Shown here: positions 12,812 to 27,800 of the stretch, one piece after another
Numbering within the stretch: position 1 is the first letter of the stretch
Layout of the letters: every line of letters begins with the position of its first letter
NCBI GenBank assembly: GCA_035048485.1
Contig: CM068587.1
Location: 33,775,001-33,839,000 of the forward strand
Length of the DNA stretch: 64,000 nt
Direction: 5' to 3'
DNA from: Pteria penguin
Taxonomy: Eukaryota > Mollusca > Bivalvia > Pterioida > Pteriidae
The notes under the pieces: model-generated
What the model was told of the DNA's origin: nothing
Databases searched by the model: none
Seen by the model: only the letters and a program-made list of their open reading frames with translations
Position numbers and translations under genes: made by a program

Positions 12812-15800
12812 ACCATTTGTGTGGAAATGTATATTTACCTATAAAATCTATATAATATATAATATATATATATCTTGCCAGTGTGTATCAGGTCTTACAT
12901 TAAATATATTATTTTTCATGTTGTGAAACTAAAAACCTATAAAGTTGATTTCAAAAGTATGGTAAAAGATAAATTAAAATCACTGCATACCTTTACAAAA
13001 AAAGTAAATTTTTCAATTGATTATGAAATTCAATGCTCTAATATTCTGAACAAATTTTTAGTACCTTTTGGCATTGTATACGATGACAAAGAGGAAAAGG
13101 GTAAAAATGTGAAATATTAGACCTTGGTGTAATCATTATAAATCAGGAATTGCAAGTCTGCAAGTTTTAAGTAATCAAATACCTTTAAATTTATCACACA
13201 GATAAAATACATTAACTTGCGTACAAACGTTTTTACTCAGGAATGTTTACAAAGCCTGAAGGTAACGGTATTGTTGTAGAAGTCAGCAACACAATATATG
13301 TATATAATTGTAGTCCACAGGCATGGATCCAGGAATTTTCCAAAGAGTTTCCTAAATATCTGAAGATTGTGATTTGTATTCACAGCATGTTATGTGTTTA
13401 GGAATGACTTTCATTTCTCAGATGTTTTCAGAGATGTGTTTATTTATTTATTTATTTATATATATTTTTTTTCTTGGGTTGCTTTTGAAGCGTAGTGACA
13501 AGTTTGGCTCACATTGTTCATTGTTTGTCTGGTTTTTAAACTGTCTACACAGGTAACACATTGTTTTTTGGAACACACTAAACACAAACTGATTGGTGTA
13601 TTCTATTGTTTTAGTGAATTTCCATCAAATAAAACTGGAATGAAAATGCAGTAATCCTTGTGGAAAAGGGAATTTTGTTCCTTTTTTCTCTCTGACCATA
13701 CTTCTTCTTTACTTAATATATCCATTGTTCTCAGCAATACGTAAAACAACAATGAAATTGACTCTTCAATGACTCTATGAACATGCCCCTGGATCCACCT
13801 TTATCACAAAAGTTAAAAAAATTAGATTTCTTTCCCTTTCATTTACAGAAAGTAAACATAAATTAGATAGAGTTGGTATTATCTTTAGAAGAGTTACCCC
13901 TCACTTTATATTAGATGCTATCAGTTGCCGTTACACAATGTCAATAAGGAATTTAGAGTTTTTATAGGTAGCGGGTGATTAGTAAAGAGAAATCACTGGT
14001 ACAATCAGCTTTGATTGTCAGAGTCATTCAAAGGTCCTGCTAATACACAAAGATAAAGTTGTACTACGGTATACATCAAGCTTCAGATATCTTGTAGAGG
14101 AAATGCATGTCTTAATCACTCCAAACGAAAACGAGTATATAAAAGCCAGACATTTATTTGAAGTCTTGCATGGAGTAGAAATGTTTTCCTGCATGAAATA
14201 GAAGATGTAAAAGAGAGATTTGTTTTAATCGTCTGTGAATTGGATTGGAAATTTGATTAAATGTTTTTAGATCGTGCATAGAATAATCAATGATAAAATT
14301 CAAAAATTAGAAATTATATAGACAACAAGCAAAAGTGAAGCCAGTAGGATTGTGATAAAAAAGTAGTGTTTAATTACATACTGGGATGATAAGGTAAACG
14401 TAGTGAATTTGTTGTTTATATTTTATATTATCATAGTGCATTATAGTACAGTAATCTACATTGATTATATTTAATTTTGTGATTTGTTTTCCTTGCATGG
14501 AATTTGCAATTCAGAACTCTAGAATTTGGGTGGGAAAATGGCCCAGACACAAAAATCAAGAACAAAAAAAATGTAAATATGTGTAAAAAATAACCAATCA
14601 CATAATGTAAATTCTTTTTTATGTTTTCCAGAAAGTTGAAGCTCAGTTGAAGAAGTGTGAGTCTCAACTTGAAGACTTGAGGAAATCTGGAGAAGAATTG
14701 TCCGATGTGGTACCACAAATGGTAACTCCAGGTGAAGTGCACTCACTACAGAACACAATGGCAGATCTCAAACAGAAGGTAAGATTTTCATGCTGTTGTC
14801 ATGATAAGGTGTAGATGAAACTTGGTAATAGATTTATTTTCAGAAATTAAGTTCCATAATCGAGTTTCTGTGGTACCAAGCAGAATATAGTGAACATCAT
14901 TTTGAACCAAAACCAGCCCATTACAAAAGTGACTTCTTCCCAGTTATAGCTGGTATACATCTATAGGTGGGTGGGCTAAGTCGATGTGAGAAAGAGCTTT
15001 GTGGAAGAAAATAACGTGAAAGTTCAGTGGCCATTGTCAAATTGGACTGAAAATGTTTTGATTGCTTCTACATTTACAAGCACCACATTTTAACCTTTGG
15101 GTCAAGTTGTCCATGATTTTGTTTTTAGCAGCTATTAAATATTTGTAATGATTTCATACTCCAGTTTTAATGAATTGTAACAAACATAAAGAGAAAATTT
15201 TTTTATCTAGTTATATATAAATTACCTGGACTTCTTATTTCACTTTCATATATAATTGATTAAGTTTTGATTTAAAACAAGAGCTTGCAGAAGTAACAAA
15301 TGATTTCATATATAAATTGTTTTGCCTTAACTAGGTGATGAATAAGAAGGCAGACCTTCTGCAGTCTGTGTCCATTCAAGAACAGTATGAGAAAATGCTT
15401 CAGGACTATTCAGAGTTTCTGGAGACTGCTAGTGAGAAACTGAAACCAGAGTCCATCATAGTTCGAGATCTGGAGCATCTCAAGCAACAGTTGGCTGCTC
15501 ACAAGGTAAAATGATAATTTACATAAATGTCTGGTCGATCATGTAGTAAAGTTATTGAAAAGTACCGGTAGTTAATTCAGATTGAGGTCAAGTGACATTT
15601 TAATAGCTACATCAGTCGTGTACTTAGTATAGCAATAATCCCTGAAATAATTCTCTAAATGTTGTGCCAGATAAGAAATGGCTCTTAATTTAACTGACAA
15701 GCATACTAGTTAAAACGAAAGAACTAACTTATTTTCATCAAAAGAAATGAAGTGCCGACTGAATAGATTGCATATACCCTTCCATTATGAAAGAAAAGTT

Positions 15801-18800
15801 TTAAATTGATGAATGAAGATTGGAGTTGGTTATCATTTCAATTTTGAACAAAAAATATTCATCTTTTAAAAGGTTTCAAATACACAAGTTCACATGTAGT
15901 TCCATCACTGTGTAGAAAATAATTTCTAGAATAGTCAGATATGTAGTAACATAGTCTTTCGATTTACTCAAGAAGAGCATTGTTGATGGACTACAAATTT
16001 GTTACCATAAAAATTGAATCAATATTTGACTAAGATCAGTCATAGTGAGAGTAGAGATAATTATGTAGTATGTCATTATTATGCAGGATTTCTTCAGTGA
16101 CCTTGAGGTACACAGGGCAATGTTAGACAGCCTAGCTGCTCAGACCAACCAAGTCACACGGCAAAAGCATATCAGTCAGCACACTCGATTGAACAGCCTG
16201 ACTTATGTTATCCTTGACAAAGCCAGCTTACTTGGTCAGAGACTCGACAGGCTTGTCAGACAGTGGGTTGAACTGTCTGATCGCCATCGGCAACTGCAAA
16301 GTTTCCTTGATGACATTGAGCAGCAGATCCCACGACCTGTTGCCAGCGATGAAGCAGTGGTAACTATTCAGGAGAAAATAAACACTTACAGACGTTTACA
16401 AAGAGAGCTTAATGAAGAAAGACCTATCCTGTTCCAAGTTGTTGATAAAGGGAAACAACTCTTACACAGTTTAAATTGCCCCATTTTGGAAACTGATGTC
16501 ACAGAACTTGCAGATAGATTTGTGAATCTTAACTCAGGAATATCACAAGAACTGAAACGGTAATATTTTCTTAGAGGTCTGACTCAATTTAAACTTGTGA
16601 AATTTACTTTAATCTATGATTTGTATAATTCAGTAATAAAAATTGACATTGATATATACTGTTTATCTTTAAAAATGTTCAAGATAGTTATTAACCTCCC
16701 TTCAACAATGAATGGAAGAAAATTCCAAAATAGTTCATCTACAATTAGTAAATCACCAGATCCATGTAAATCACGCCTACCAAAATAATTTTCCTTTGAC
16801 TACGCAATTGAATCATTCATTCACAGACCATTTCTTCCTGACGTCACCATGAAAAAATGTGCCAATAGGTGCAATATATGGAATTTGGCCATAAGTCAAT
16901 GGATTTTATCTACTCACACACAGATTACTCAAACTTTTGACTAAGTCAGAATACAGTCAGACTTGTTTTAAATGGGCCACAAATCAGAATGTGTAAGAGT
17001 GGTCATTTGAGGCAAATGACCTGATAAATACAGGATGATTTTGCATAAACAATTAGTTGAAAGCAATTGAGAAAAGTGGCTGTTAAAGACAAGTGACTGC
17101 TTAATACAGGTGGTCTTCAAAGCATGTTCTTCTGTATTTTTTAAATGTCCTTATTCATCTGTTTCGAAAACATTTGAGATAACACGTAATCGCTCAAACT
17201 ATTTTCCTGGATCCCTACAGTATTTATAATGTGATCATTACTGTATTGAAATGAGTAATTATATGAGGAGAAAGTTTAGGGAAAACAAAATTTAAATAAA
17301 TTTGTGCTGTTGTCAAGGTTAGTTGTTGTTTATGTGTTTATTATTGTTTCAGAACTGAAACATTAGGTGATAATCTACAATCATTTGAATCGGAAGCCAC
17401 CATTCTGATGTCTTGGCTGACATCAGCCAAAGCAAAATTATCAGGGATTAAACATTTGTCAGACCAAGATCATCAAAGCATCGCTACAATCAGAGGCAAA
17501 GTAGATAAACTTTTAGTAAGTAATTATTTTTTACTTTTTTAATTTTCTTGTATCAGAATATAAAACTGAGGCAATGGTAGTTTTTCACAGAATTTAAAAC
17601 TTTCATCTACAATGCTATCTTCTTTTGTAGGAATTCCGCAAGGAACTTGATGACCAAACAGTCCGTAAAACCAAACTTATGGCTACAGGGAAACAACTAT
17701 GTCAGAACCGCAGTTACAACACTGCAGTCATTCGGGGCAGAATGGACTGGATCGAGCAGCAATGGAGTCTGCTGCAGAAGGATGTCAGCCAGGCTGAAGG
17801 GGTATTACATCAAGCTCAGATGGACCTACTGCCCTCTCGACAAGCCCTGAATGAACTGGGAACCTGGCTGGATATAATGGAGATTGCTGTCAAAGATGAA
17901 AAAGAAAAATCCGTCAAAAATCTGGCAGATGTTGATGTTATATTAAAGAAATTCAAGGTACAGTAATTCTTTATTTTGATGTCTCTTAAAGCCTCCAAAA
18001 CACCGACGATGTTGCATTAAAGATAGTGCAGTACTTTGTTCAGTTCTTTTTCTCACATACCTAAACATACTTTCCTGTTCCATAATGTCAAATTAATTCT
18101 CAGTATTGTTAAAATTGAAAATTCAGTATATAATATAATTATATTTTCTTCTTCTATTAATAAATATTATCAAAAAGCTTAAAAATGTGGACTGAGTTGC
18201 TTTGATTTAATTTCAAATTGAATAATAATTTTGATGTGATATTTTTTACTTCAAGGATTTCAAGATAGAGATACAGAGTAAGAAGTTAACAGTTGATTTT
18301 GTAAACCAATCAGTCCTACAAGCACCAGATGTAGAGAGTTCAGCACCATTTACCACCGACCAAACCGATTTTGCTGAGCGTTTGGGTCATTTGAATAAAC
18401 GTTGGCAAGGTTTAGATCAGGATGTACGACAAACACTAAAAAATATGGAAACTCTACATAACAAATGGCAGGAATATGAAAGAGCCTTTGCACGAGTACA
18501 AGAATGGTTTGTAGAACAAGAGGATAAAGTTGCTCGATATCATCTCATTGGGCACGAAGTCAGCGTCAAGCAGACCATCAGGGATTGTAAGGTATGCAAA
18601 TATCAAACTCATTTTTTCGTAACTAGCATACCTTAAGGTTCATATCTTAGAAATGGGAGCAGCTATTACACTAGCTTCAAATCTGACTGCAACATTCAGT
18701 CCTATCTATCAGAAACGGCTTTCTTCAAGGTGATTTTCTGCTAACCTATCTGTTTTGAAGTTTAAATAGTGAAAACTTGGATTTTGTATCACAGTACAAC

Positions 18801-21800
18801 TTAGAATCACAAGGTGCTTTGGATATTTGTGCTGCATAGCTCAAAGCTTTGATGCCATGCTCGATGTATCTCAAAATAAAAGAGAAATCTACTAACCCTA
18901 TTATAGACTCATTTACGTTTCTTCACATAACACATAAATTGACTTATGGCCTTTCTCTGGAAGATGGAATTTGTAAGTGCTTGAATATTGGTGCTTTTGG
19001 TGTTAATAGGCTCTCTGATAAAATAAAGTTGCATGATAAATTCTAAGGCCATAATAATGAATATTTCCATTAAGTATGCCAGGAATTTCATGATTTGTTC
19101 TTGGCTGGCAGAATAAATGCAGAGTCAAAAATCTAAATATGTACCACTCTCGTGTGTCATCCATACATACAGGATGAATTTCAAATGTTGACATGAAACT
19201 TCAGCCAAGCAAGTAAATATTAGACAATTATTAGTGTCTTAAGTTTATACACAGTTTCATCTACCAATACCTGTACTGTGTCTCTACATACTAATTAACC
19301 AATACGCTTTAAAAAACAAGTTTTCTAAAAATAAAAACCGATAATATATTCATGAATATGACGAAAAAATATTTTTTGTCTGATGTAGGCTTTACAAGAA
19401 GCACTGAAGTCAAAGGAAGAAGAAATTGATGGTGTGAGAAAGCTGGGAGAACGTCTTGTAGATCTCAGCTACAGCTCACCTAACTGCCAAGAAAGCATTC
19501 AGGCTAGCCTCGACAGACTCAACCAACAGTGGCGACACCTAGCACAGAAAGTCCAAGAATTGCAAAATGTGCTTGATGATTTCTTGACACAGTGGAATTC
19601 ATATCATGCTGAGTTGCAGAACACAAATCAAATCCTTTCAGAAGTTGAGTACTGCTTGAGTCGATACGACAAAATTGGGGCAGATCTTACGACACTCACC
19701 ATGCAAGTGGATAAACTGAAGGTAAACCATGACAATCCTAAAAATGATTATAGATTATACTACTTGAAAAATACGATGTTTTATTCTAACAAGCAAAGAT
19801 ATTTGGAAATTGTACTCAATTTGTAGTATTTTATTTTCCTGTGAAAGGCCCAGCATCCATTGATGTATCTGTACATCTTGTAGGATTCTAATTTGCGAAA
19901 AATTGATAGCAAGCAACTTCGAACACTCAAGTTAAAATCTTAAAAAATATTTATTGTAGTTGTACTATGGTTTTATTGCAGACCTTAAATGATGAAGTAC
20001 AGAAAGGTTCAGCAGGGTTTGACAGGTTTGTGAAGTTAGGAACCCAACTTAACCAAGTTTGTGAGGCTCCAGTACGGCAAGAGATACAAAACACCATGAC
20101 TGATGTACAAGCAAGGTACACATATCTTGTAAAGTTACTAAGCGTTCCTATATTTTCCTGCCAGGGCCTATATTTTTGATATGTTTAGCATAAAAATCTG
20201 CTCTGAGATTATTACATATAGCTCAGAGTTGTACTGATTACAGACCAATGTAAAACGTTTACTCCAAGTACATTGTAGTAACGAAAGTGAGACAGCTTAA
20301 TTGTAGGAGTGATAGGGAAGACGGCTTAATGTCCATCGGAGTTTGTATGATGTAACACAATTCTTTTGACAAGTCTGACTCGTGATTCACACAATATTCT
20401 AAGAAAGCTATATGTTCTAGTGATCTTGTTAAAGATATATAAATAAATGTTTTGAAAAAGGACAGTAATTATGATAGTTATTTATAAAAGGTGGCTTGAT
20501 AATTTATATACATGTGTGAGCTTTTGGGGTTTTTTTTCTCAAAAATAAAAATGAAAATTAAATATATATATATAATGTGATATAAATCTTGTAAACCTTT
20601 ATATTTCCATAATATCCTCAGGATTACTTCTAATACATTGTAATAGTTGTATTTGTACCTATACATGTATTAAACATGATTCGTGTGTCCCCTGTGAGGC
20701 AAATGCAACAATCACTGGTATCAGATTGTCTTTCTATCTGGTGGTCTATTTGGAGTCACATTTTTGAGAAGTACTGTATATTAAAGCAAAGTACATTTCA
20801 CAATTTCTCTCTCAGGTGGAGCAGTATGAGTGCAGAATTAAAATCCAGATACCAGAAATTTGAGAAATGTCAGCAGCAATGGCAGCGTTATGAAGACGAG
20901 TATGCACAGGCAAGAATATGGCTTGACGGCAAGGAACAACACTTCAATGAACTGTCTGCACTCAAGGATGATACTAGACGAAGAGAAGAATGCCTTAAAC
21001 ACAGCAAAGTAAGAATATGAAAAAAAAATTACAGTGAGAGTATTTCTAATGGGATAGCAGAGCATTTCCAGTCTTTATGGATGACGTTCATGTCCATTCA
21101 TCTTCTATCTGACTGTCTTTCACCAATTTTGTGCGTGGGATTACTAGTAACTAATTGCCATAATCTCCCCCTAGAAAATCCCACATCAGACTATTCAGAA
21201 AATATTTTTAAGTTTATGGATTAATCCAAGATCTTATTATCACAGTAAAACATGTGTAAAGAAGGAAATGTTTTCCCGTTTTCATTATCTTTTATTTTCA
21301 CTCTTTGTAGACCTTGATGAGAGATCTAGATCAATTTCAAACCAAACTTTCCCAGCTTTATCAGCTGAGTGACTCTGTAACACAGAACATGGACTCTACC
21401 AGCATCATTGGTATAACCTCCCGTCAAAACAGCATAGAACAGAGGGTAATGGCACTCCGCGATGCCCTTGCCAAACAGATTCAAAATCTACAAGGTGACC
21501 TCTCACAGAAACAGCGATTCAAAGACCTCTTTAGTGCTGTTACAATTTTCCTCACAAATGCGGAAAGAACCCTTGGTGAAGAAGAACTGAATAAATCCTC
21601 AGATATACATCGACTCAGAGCAAGGTACGAGGAACTGAAGAATCTCACAATACAGTTCAATAACCAGATGATGCAGCTGGATGCCCTGAATGATCTGGGA
21701 TACCGTATGGCTCTCAGTGGTGAGACCGCAAAGGATCTACGAGAGCTTAACCATAAGTGGCAGGACTTGTATGCCGAGACCAAGGAGAGGAATAAGACCC

Positions 21801-24800
21801 TGCAAGGACTCTTGTTAGTGCAGCAGGACTTCAGTGAGAAATGTGATACGTGGATGACTTTTCTGGCTCAGACTGAGCATGATCTGGCAACAGAGATTGC
21901 TGGCAATTTGCCTGATTTACAGAGACAGCTGAGGCAGTGTGAGGTAGGAGCAAATATTAACATAGTGTGGCTTTTTTAAAAACAGGTATTATTCTGTCAT
22001 GCAACTAGTTGCTGAGGGGATATATGATTACACTTTTGTGTATGCATCCATTCATAAGTTGGTACATCTACACCACTTTCCCTGTTGACACTCTTGAAGA
22101 TACATTTTCAATGGATGTCCATAAAACTTTGCACACTAAAGATTTTTATATAAACGAGAGCTTTATTGACTTTCAAAGTTAAAGTCAGTCATTCCAGTGG
22201 ATGCTGTGATTTGCATTTCTCTTGTTAGTTTTTGTAACTACTCTAAATTTGCTCTTCTGAAATTTATGGTGAAAATTTTTTTTACTAGAAGGATAATAAA
22301 ATGTAAAAAAGAGGGAAATTTTTCTTGTTATTTGGAAGATTTATTATTTTAGAATTCAACTGGAAATAGATATGCTTTTTACTTGAGATAGGTGAAATTT
22401 ATTTTTTATCCTTATATTTTAGAAATTTGAATCTGACATGTACAGTAAGCAACAGATCCTGCATGCCATCATCAATGATGGACAGAAAATGATGAAGGAT
22501 GGCGAAGTGGAAAATAAGGAAGAATTTCAACAGAAGCTTCATCTTTTGGCTGAGCAGTGGCAGAGTGTGGTCAGACGAGCCAATCAGAGAAAGGCTATCA
22601 TAGAGAGCTCAATCAGACAATGGCAAAATTTTAATGACCAAGCAGAGAGACTTGAGAACTGGTTGAGGGAGAAAGAAGATAGCTTGGAAGCGTTTAATGT
22701 GGACTCCTTGCCACTACAAGGCATAAAGAATCTCATCGAAAAAGGAAAGGTAATGCAAATGTTTATGATATTTAAATAAAAGTCTTTGTAATAATTTAAA
22801 CACTCTTTGTTATGACTTTTTAACCTCTTAGCCTTTATAAAGTAATTAAAATCTTTATGCTTTCCTGTGGAAGCCTTACAGAGATAAAAGTTTTTTATTT
22901 ATATGATAATCTTTTGTCAAGAGATGCCTTCTCAAAAATAGCTATTGCATGTCCCTAGTCAGACAATTGGGAGCATTTGTAGCATATCTTTTGGAATTTG
23001 TGTTTGTCTGGGACCAACTCACCTTAACCTTCACAATATCTTAATATTAAGAAGTTCGACTTTTATATTCCTTGTGAGGAAATCTTTCCATAGTCTCCAA
23101 TTACTTTTTGACCTTGTTACCTTGACATTGACCTTTCTAATATTCTTAAAGACACTGGTCATAGCTTTCAAATCATGAGAGAAAGCATATACAAACATGT
23201 ACTGTAATCCAGACATTGAATTCATGTCCTCTGAACTATGTTGCTACCCTAGGGCATAACAATCATACTTGAATTGTATTTCAGTTTGAAGGATACTGTT
23301 GAAATAAGTAGGTTCATAGCTTCTTGTGTATTTATCTTTAAAGCATCTTCAGGAGGAAATTAAATCTCAGGTAGACAGCTTTAAAAAGCTGCATGAACAG
23401 AGTAAACCATTGCTCCAGAAAGCTGACATGGAGGCAAAAGAAAATGTCAAGGACAGAATATCTCAACTGCAGCAGCAAAGCCACAGCATTGTGGGAAAAT
23501 TGGAAGGTCATGTGACACGACTGGATGGTGTTTTAAGACAATGGCAAGAGTGTGAAGAAGACATAGAGGACATTTTAGTGTGGTTAAAAGACACCCGCAA
23601 AACCTTGACCTCTGAACTTCCTACAGCATATGACCTACTTCAAAATGAGCTTCACAAATGCAAGGTTTGTTGACTACATGTACAATTTTTTATTAGATGA
23701 AATATATTACAATGTGAATCTCATTAACAATTCTTTCTATTGATGCAGTAAATGCATATGTTTAAAATTTTGGGATAAAGATTTTTAATAAATGCAGATT
23801 TTTAATGACATGAAGCCAAAACAAATGTAAAAACTATTTATGCTTATTCACATGTTCTATATTTGTATGACAGGAGTTATTCCTCCTTGTATTAAATTAC
23901 AGATTTATTCCCTGTGAGTGAACAAGCCAGAAAAAAGATTCATTCCCATAAAATTCGAATCCTGATAAATACATTATTACAAATTACATAATCAAAATTT
24001 TATTCATTTAATGACAAAATCTGATGAACCCCTGTCACCTCCATGTATGAAATCTTGTTTTTGGCAAGCACTCAATTAAATTACTTAATATGAATTGAAG
24101 ATCATCTGGATAAGACTGCTAGTTTTTAACAAGTTGTAGAGATATGATCATGTAAAGTATCTCCATACCAAGTTTCATCAGAATAGTCTATAGACAACAA
24201 AATGTGCTGATATAACAGATTGTTTTTTTACCCTTTTCTTAAGCTTAAATATACCATGTATGTAATACTTCTAGTGGTAACATTGTCATGCCAGTAGTAA
24301 AACATTTAAAACCTATGCATTTAAATTTCATGGCAGTATTAGAAGGATGGGAATTTGGTAGCAGCTATCTTTGAATATCTAAGTGTAACCAAAAGTATTG
24401 CCAAAAAAGAAGAACATATTTTAATAAGAATTATTGGGATTTAAATTTGCAAAGATGTAATCAAACGTGATAAGTGATTTAAAAAAGGTGCATTTGAAAG
24501 TTTGGAAAATATACCGGTATACAACAGATTTGATAATTCATAGCGATAGAATGTGTTCTGTAAGTTTCTTCATGAGTGATTTGAAGATTTTTTATCTTTT
24601 AGGACATAGAGGCTGCTTTTGCAAGCTCGGAATATAAACGACAAAATTTACTTACCAAGGAAAGAAAATTAGGAGAAATTCTTCAATCAGAGGACCTGAA
24701 TGTGTTACGACAAAGGATACGACTGTTGAACAAACAGTGGGATGAATTGCATAATCAAGCCTCCCAGAGGGCCCAACGTATCCATGACAATATGTTCCGA

Positions 24801-27800
24801 TGGTCAAACTTTGGTGAGCGTATTCGTGAATTCCATGAATGGATGGATGACATGGAACGAAAGGTCTTGTCTAGTAGAGAATATCACATAGAGGATCTCC
24901 TGGTCAAGATACAGAGGGTGAGTGGATTCTGTATTTCAGTACTAATGGTCAGTACATTGGGACAAGATATATGTATTCAGGAAATTTTAGCTTGGTCTAA
25001 ATTAACTATAAAATGCAGAAACTCATTAAAAGAAAAGCAGCTATTATATGCTTTAAAGCAAGGTTCTTTATTTTTGATGCATTAAACTGCAAAGTCAATT
25101 AGAATTACACAATCGCCCAATATTTCTGATAACCAGAAGTTGATGGCAATCTCTCAACCAGTAGAAGAAGTAGAAGTGTGGAACATCTTGTAGATAGACA
25201 CAAAGTAATTTGACAATTTGATTTTGCATATAAATTACGGGATAAAGGTGGACCATTGTGTACATCATAGATGGCCAAGTTTCTGTTCTGATCGATTGAC
25301 TACATTGAATTTTGTAATTTCCTGCTGTGTTTATAGATATAATGTTGATAAATATTGCATTTCTAATATTAAGTTCATGAAAGAGACATTTTGTACTCTA
25401 AGCTGAAGATGTACATTTACAAAACTCATTTTTTCAAGTTAGCATTTACATATCATTTTTATGCCCCTGGATCAATTAATCAGGGGCATATTGTTCTTGT
25501 CCTGTTTGTCTGTTTGTTTGTTTGTTTGTCTGTCTGTTGTCAACTTTAATCTTTTCTATAACTTTTGAACTGTGAGGGATAGAAACTTCATATATGACAT
25601 GCATACTCAACTACTGAAGCCCTTTCAGATGACACCAAGGTTGATGACCTTTTGACCTTGACAATGACCTTCACACTTAAAATAAATTTTTTGACTGTAG
25701 TGCCACTGGGGGCATTAGTGTTTCACAAACACAGCTTGTTTGAGTAATTTCTTAATGTAAATTCTTTATGTAGCGTAAGTGCATGCATACTCAGATATCA
25801 TTATCTTGTTTGCAGGAGTACAATGAAGAAATGAGACAAAAGGAGGTCACAAAAGATGAACTCATGGATCAGGGGCGAAGGTTAATGAAGGTCAGCAGTC
25901 AAGTGAGAGCCTCTGATATCGAGAGTAAATTACAGAGAGCAGAAGACAAGTGGGATCACCTAAAGTCTGTGATTGGCTTCAGGTAAACTTCATTGTAATT
26001 GTGCTCTGAAATCAGTCTGTTTCAATCTGTGATTGGCTTTAGGTAAATTCCATCGTAATTGTGTTCTGAAATCAGTCTTCTTATAAAAGGATATTGGATT
26101 CAAGCTTATTGTGACATAAAACTATGGTTGAAGAATTGAGCAATGCACCAGAAATATATTATGAGAGTAGATATGTCACTGACACTCGCAACAATGTCTC
26201 ATGGAAGATGTCATGGATCCTTAGAAATTAGATAAGACCAGGTGGATGCAGGAATACATGTAAGAAATTGCTGTTTGGCTAGCCTAAATGTTCCATACTT
26301 ATAGATTAAGCAAAAGTATTATAACACTGCACTTATCAGTTGATACTAGACCAACACTGTATGGAAAGTATCACACTCATACAGCATCATGGCAGATGTA
26401 AAAAATAACACTTGTCATCCCTTCCAAAAATATGATTATATATTGAAAGTATAGCACCCATACAGCATTGTAACACTTATGTCAAACCATCCAAAAAATA
26501 TGATTATATATAGAAGGTATCAGCAATGTGACGGAGGTAAAATAACACTATATCAAACCTTCCAACAATATGTTTTTATATCTCACCCATACAATATCGT
26601 GACAGAGGTAAAATAACACCATGTCAAACCTTCCAAAAAATATTATTATTTATAGAAGGTATCACATCCATACAGCATCGTGACAGAGGTAAAATGACAC
26701 TTATGTGAAACCTTCCAAAAATATAATTATATATAGAAGGTATTGCACCCCTACGGCATTTTGACAGAGGTAATATAACACTTATATCAAACCTTCCAGA
26801 AATATGATTATACATTTTAAAAAAAAACAATAGTATTCAAATTACCTTTCCTAAGAAGTAGAAAGACAGCTTACATTACTTGTGTTTTTAAACTTAAAAT
26901 ATTTTAATAAGTGCTTTAGAAATATGAACATAATCCTTAATTAATCTCAGAAGATTATCATGTTGGAGATTAAAGTAAATTAATAGAATTATGTTGACTT
27001 TCTAACATTTTTTATTGTAAGCATTTAGCATTTTTTCTGTATGCCCTTGCAGCATGAATTTGAGGCAAGTATGGTTTTAAGTTTTTAAGGGAAAAAGACC
27101 CAACGAAGGTTTGGTACTTAAAACAAAGGAAGGTAATTTGCTTTACAGATAATTTGAATATCTTTGAAAAGATAGGAATGTGAAAATGAAAATTATCAAA
27201 AAATATCAAGATTCCATTTGTATTATCAGATATGTGCAGTGAAATGAGGAACTTGTTTGGTGATCATTCTTAAAAAGCTACATGTAGCCAACATATTGTT
27301 TATCGTGGTTTTGTTGCAGGATTTTAATAAAGAGATTTCTTTACAGACAAAGGAAGCTGCAGGAGACATTACTGGCTGTTCAGCAGCTAGACATCAGCAT
27401 GGCAAACCTTCGGAAGTGGCTAGCCAGTATGGAGCATGACCTTAGTGGGCCAATGGTTTACATGGAGTGCGACTGGGCAGAGATCCAGGGCAAACTACAA
27501 AGACAGCAGGTAAGCATTTAATCTCAGAAGAAACAAATGTGAGTTTATCAGGGCAAGGTGTACTACTAGCGAAGGACCAGTCCCTGGCTAAGACTGGTTA
27601 TTGGCTACTTCATTATTAAGGGTATTCAAAACGTGAATTGACAAAATTTGCATATGTAATATTTAGTATCCTACGTATAGCAGACAATCAAGTGAAAAAA
27701 TCTCATAAATTCACATTTCAAAAACTGAAATAACGTATTAGCCAGTAACTGGTACACTACCAGTAGTGTCATAAAACTTATGCTGAATTTTCTTTTAGTC

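Larger units (their letters stand above)
12543..14631. other. 2.1-kb SYNE1 intron
   Basis: Contains (TA)n at 12761-12805 and copy 2 of the 42-bp repeat. The rest is AT-rich with nothing recognised. Confidence 0.6.

Noticed and set aside
12875..13120. 81-codon plus-strand frame in a SYNE1 intron
   Set aside because: Composition is that of AT-rich DNA (Lys, Ile, Asn, Tyr), with no phase-compatible splice sites and no spectrin pattern.
21481..21783. 100-codon minus-strand frame
   Set aside because: Antisense shadow of SYNE1 exon 19.
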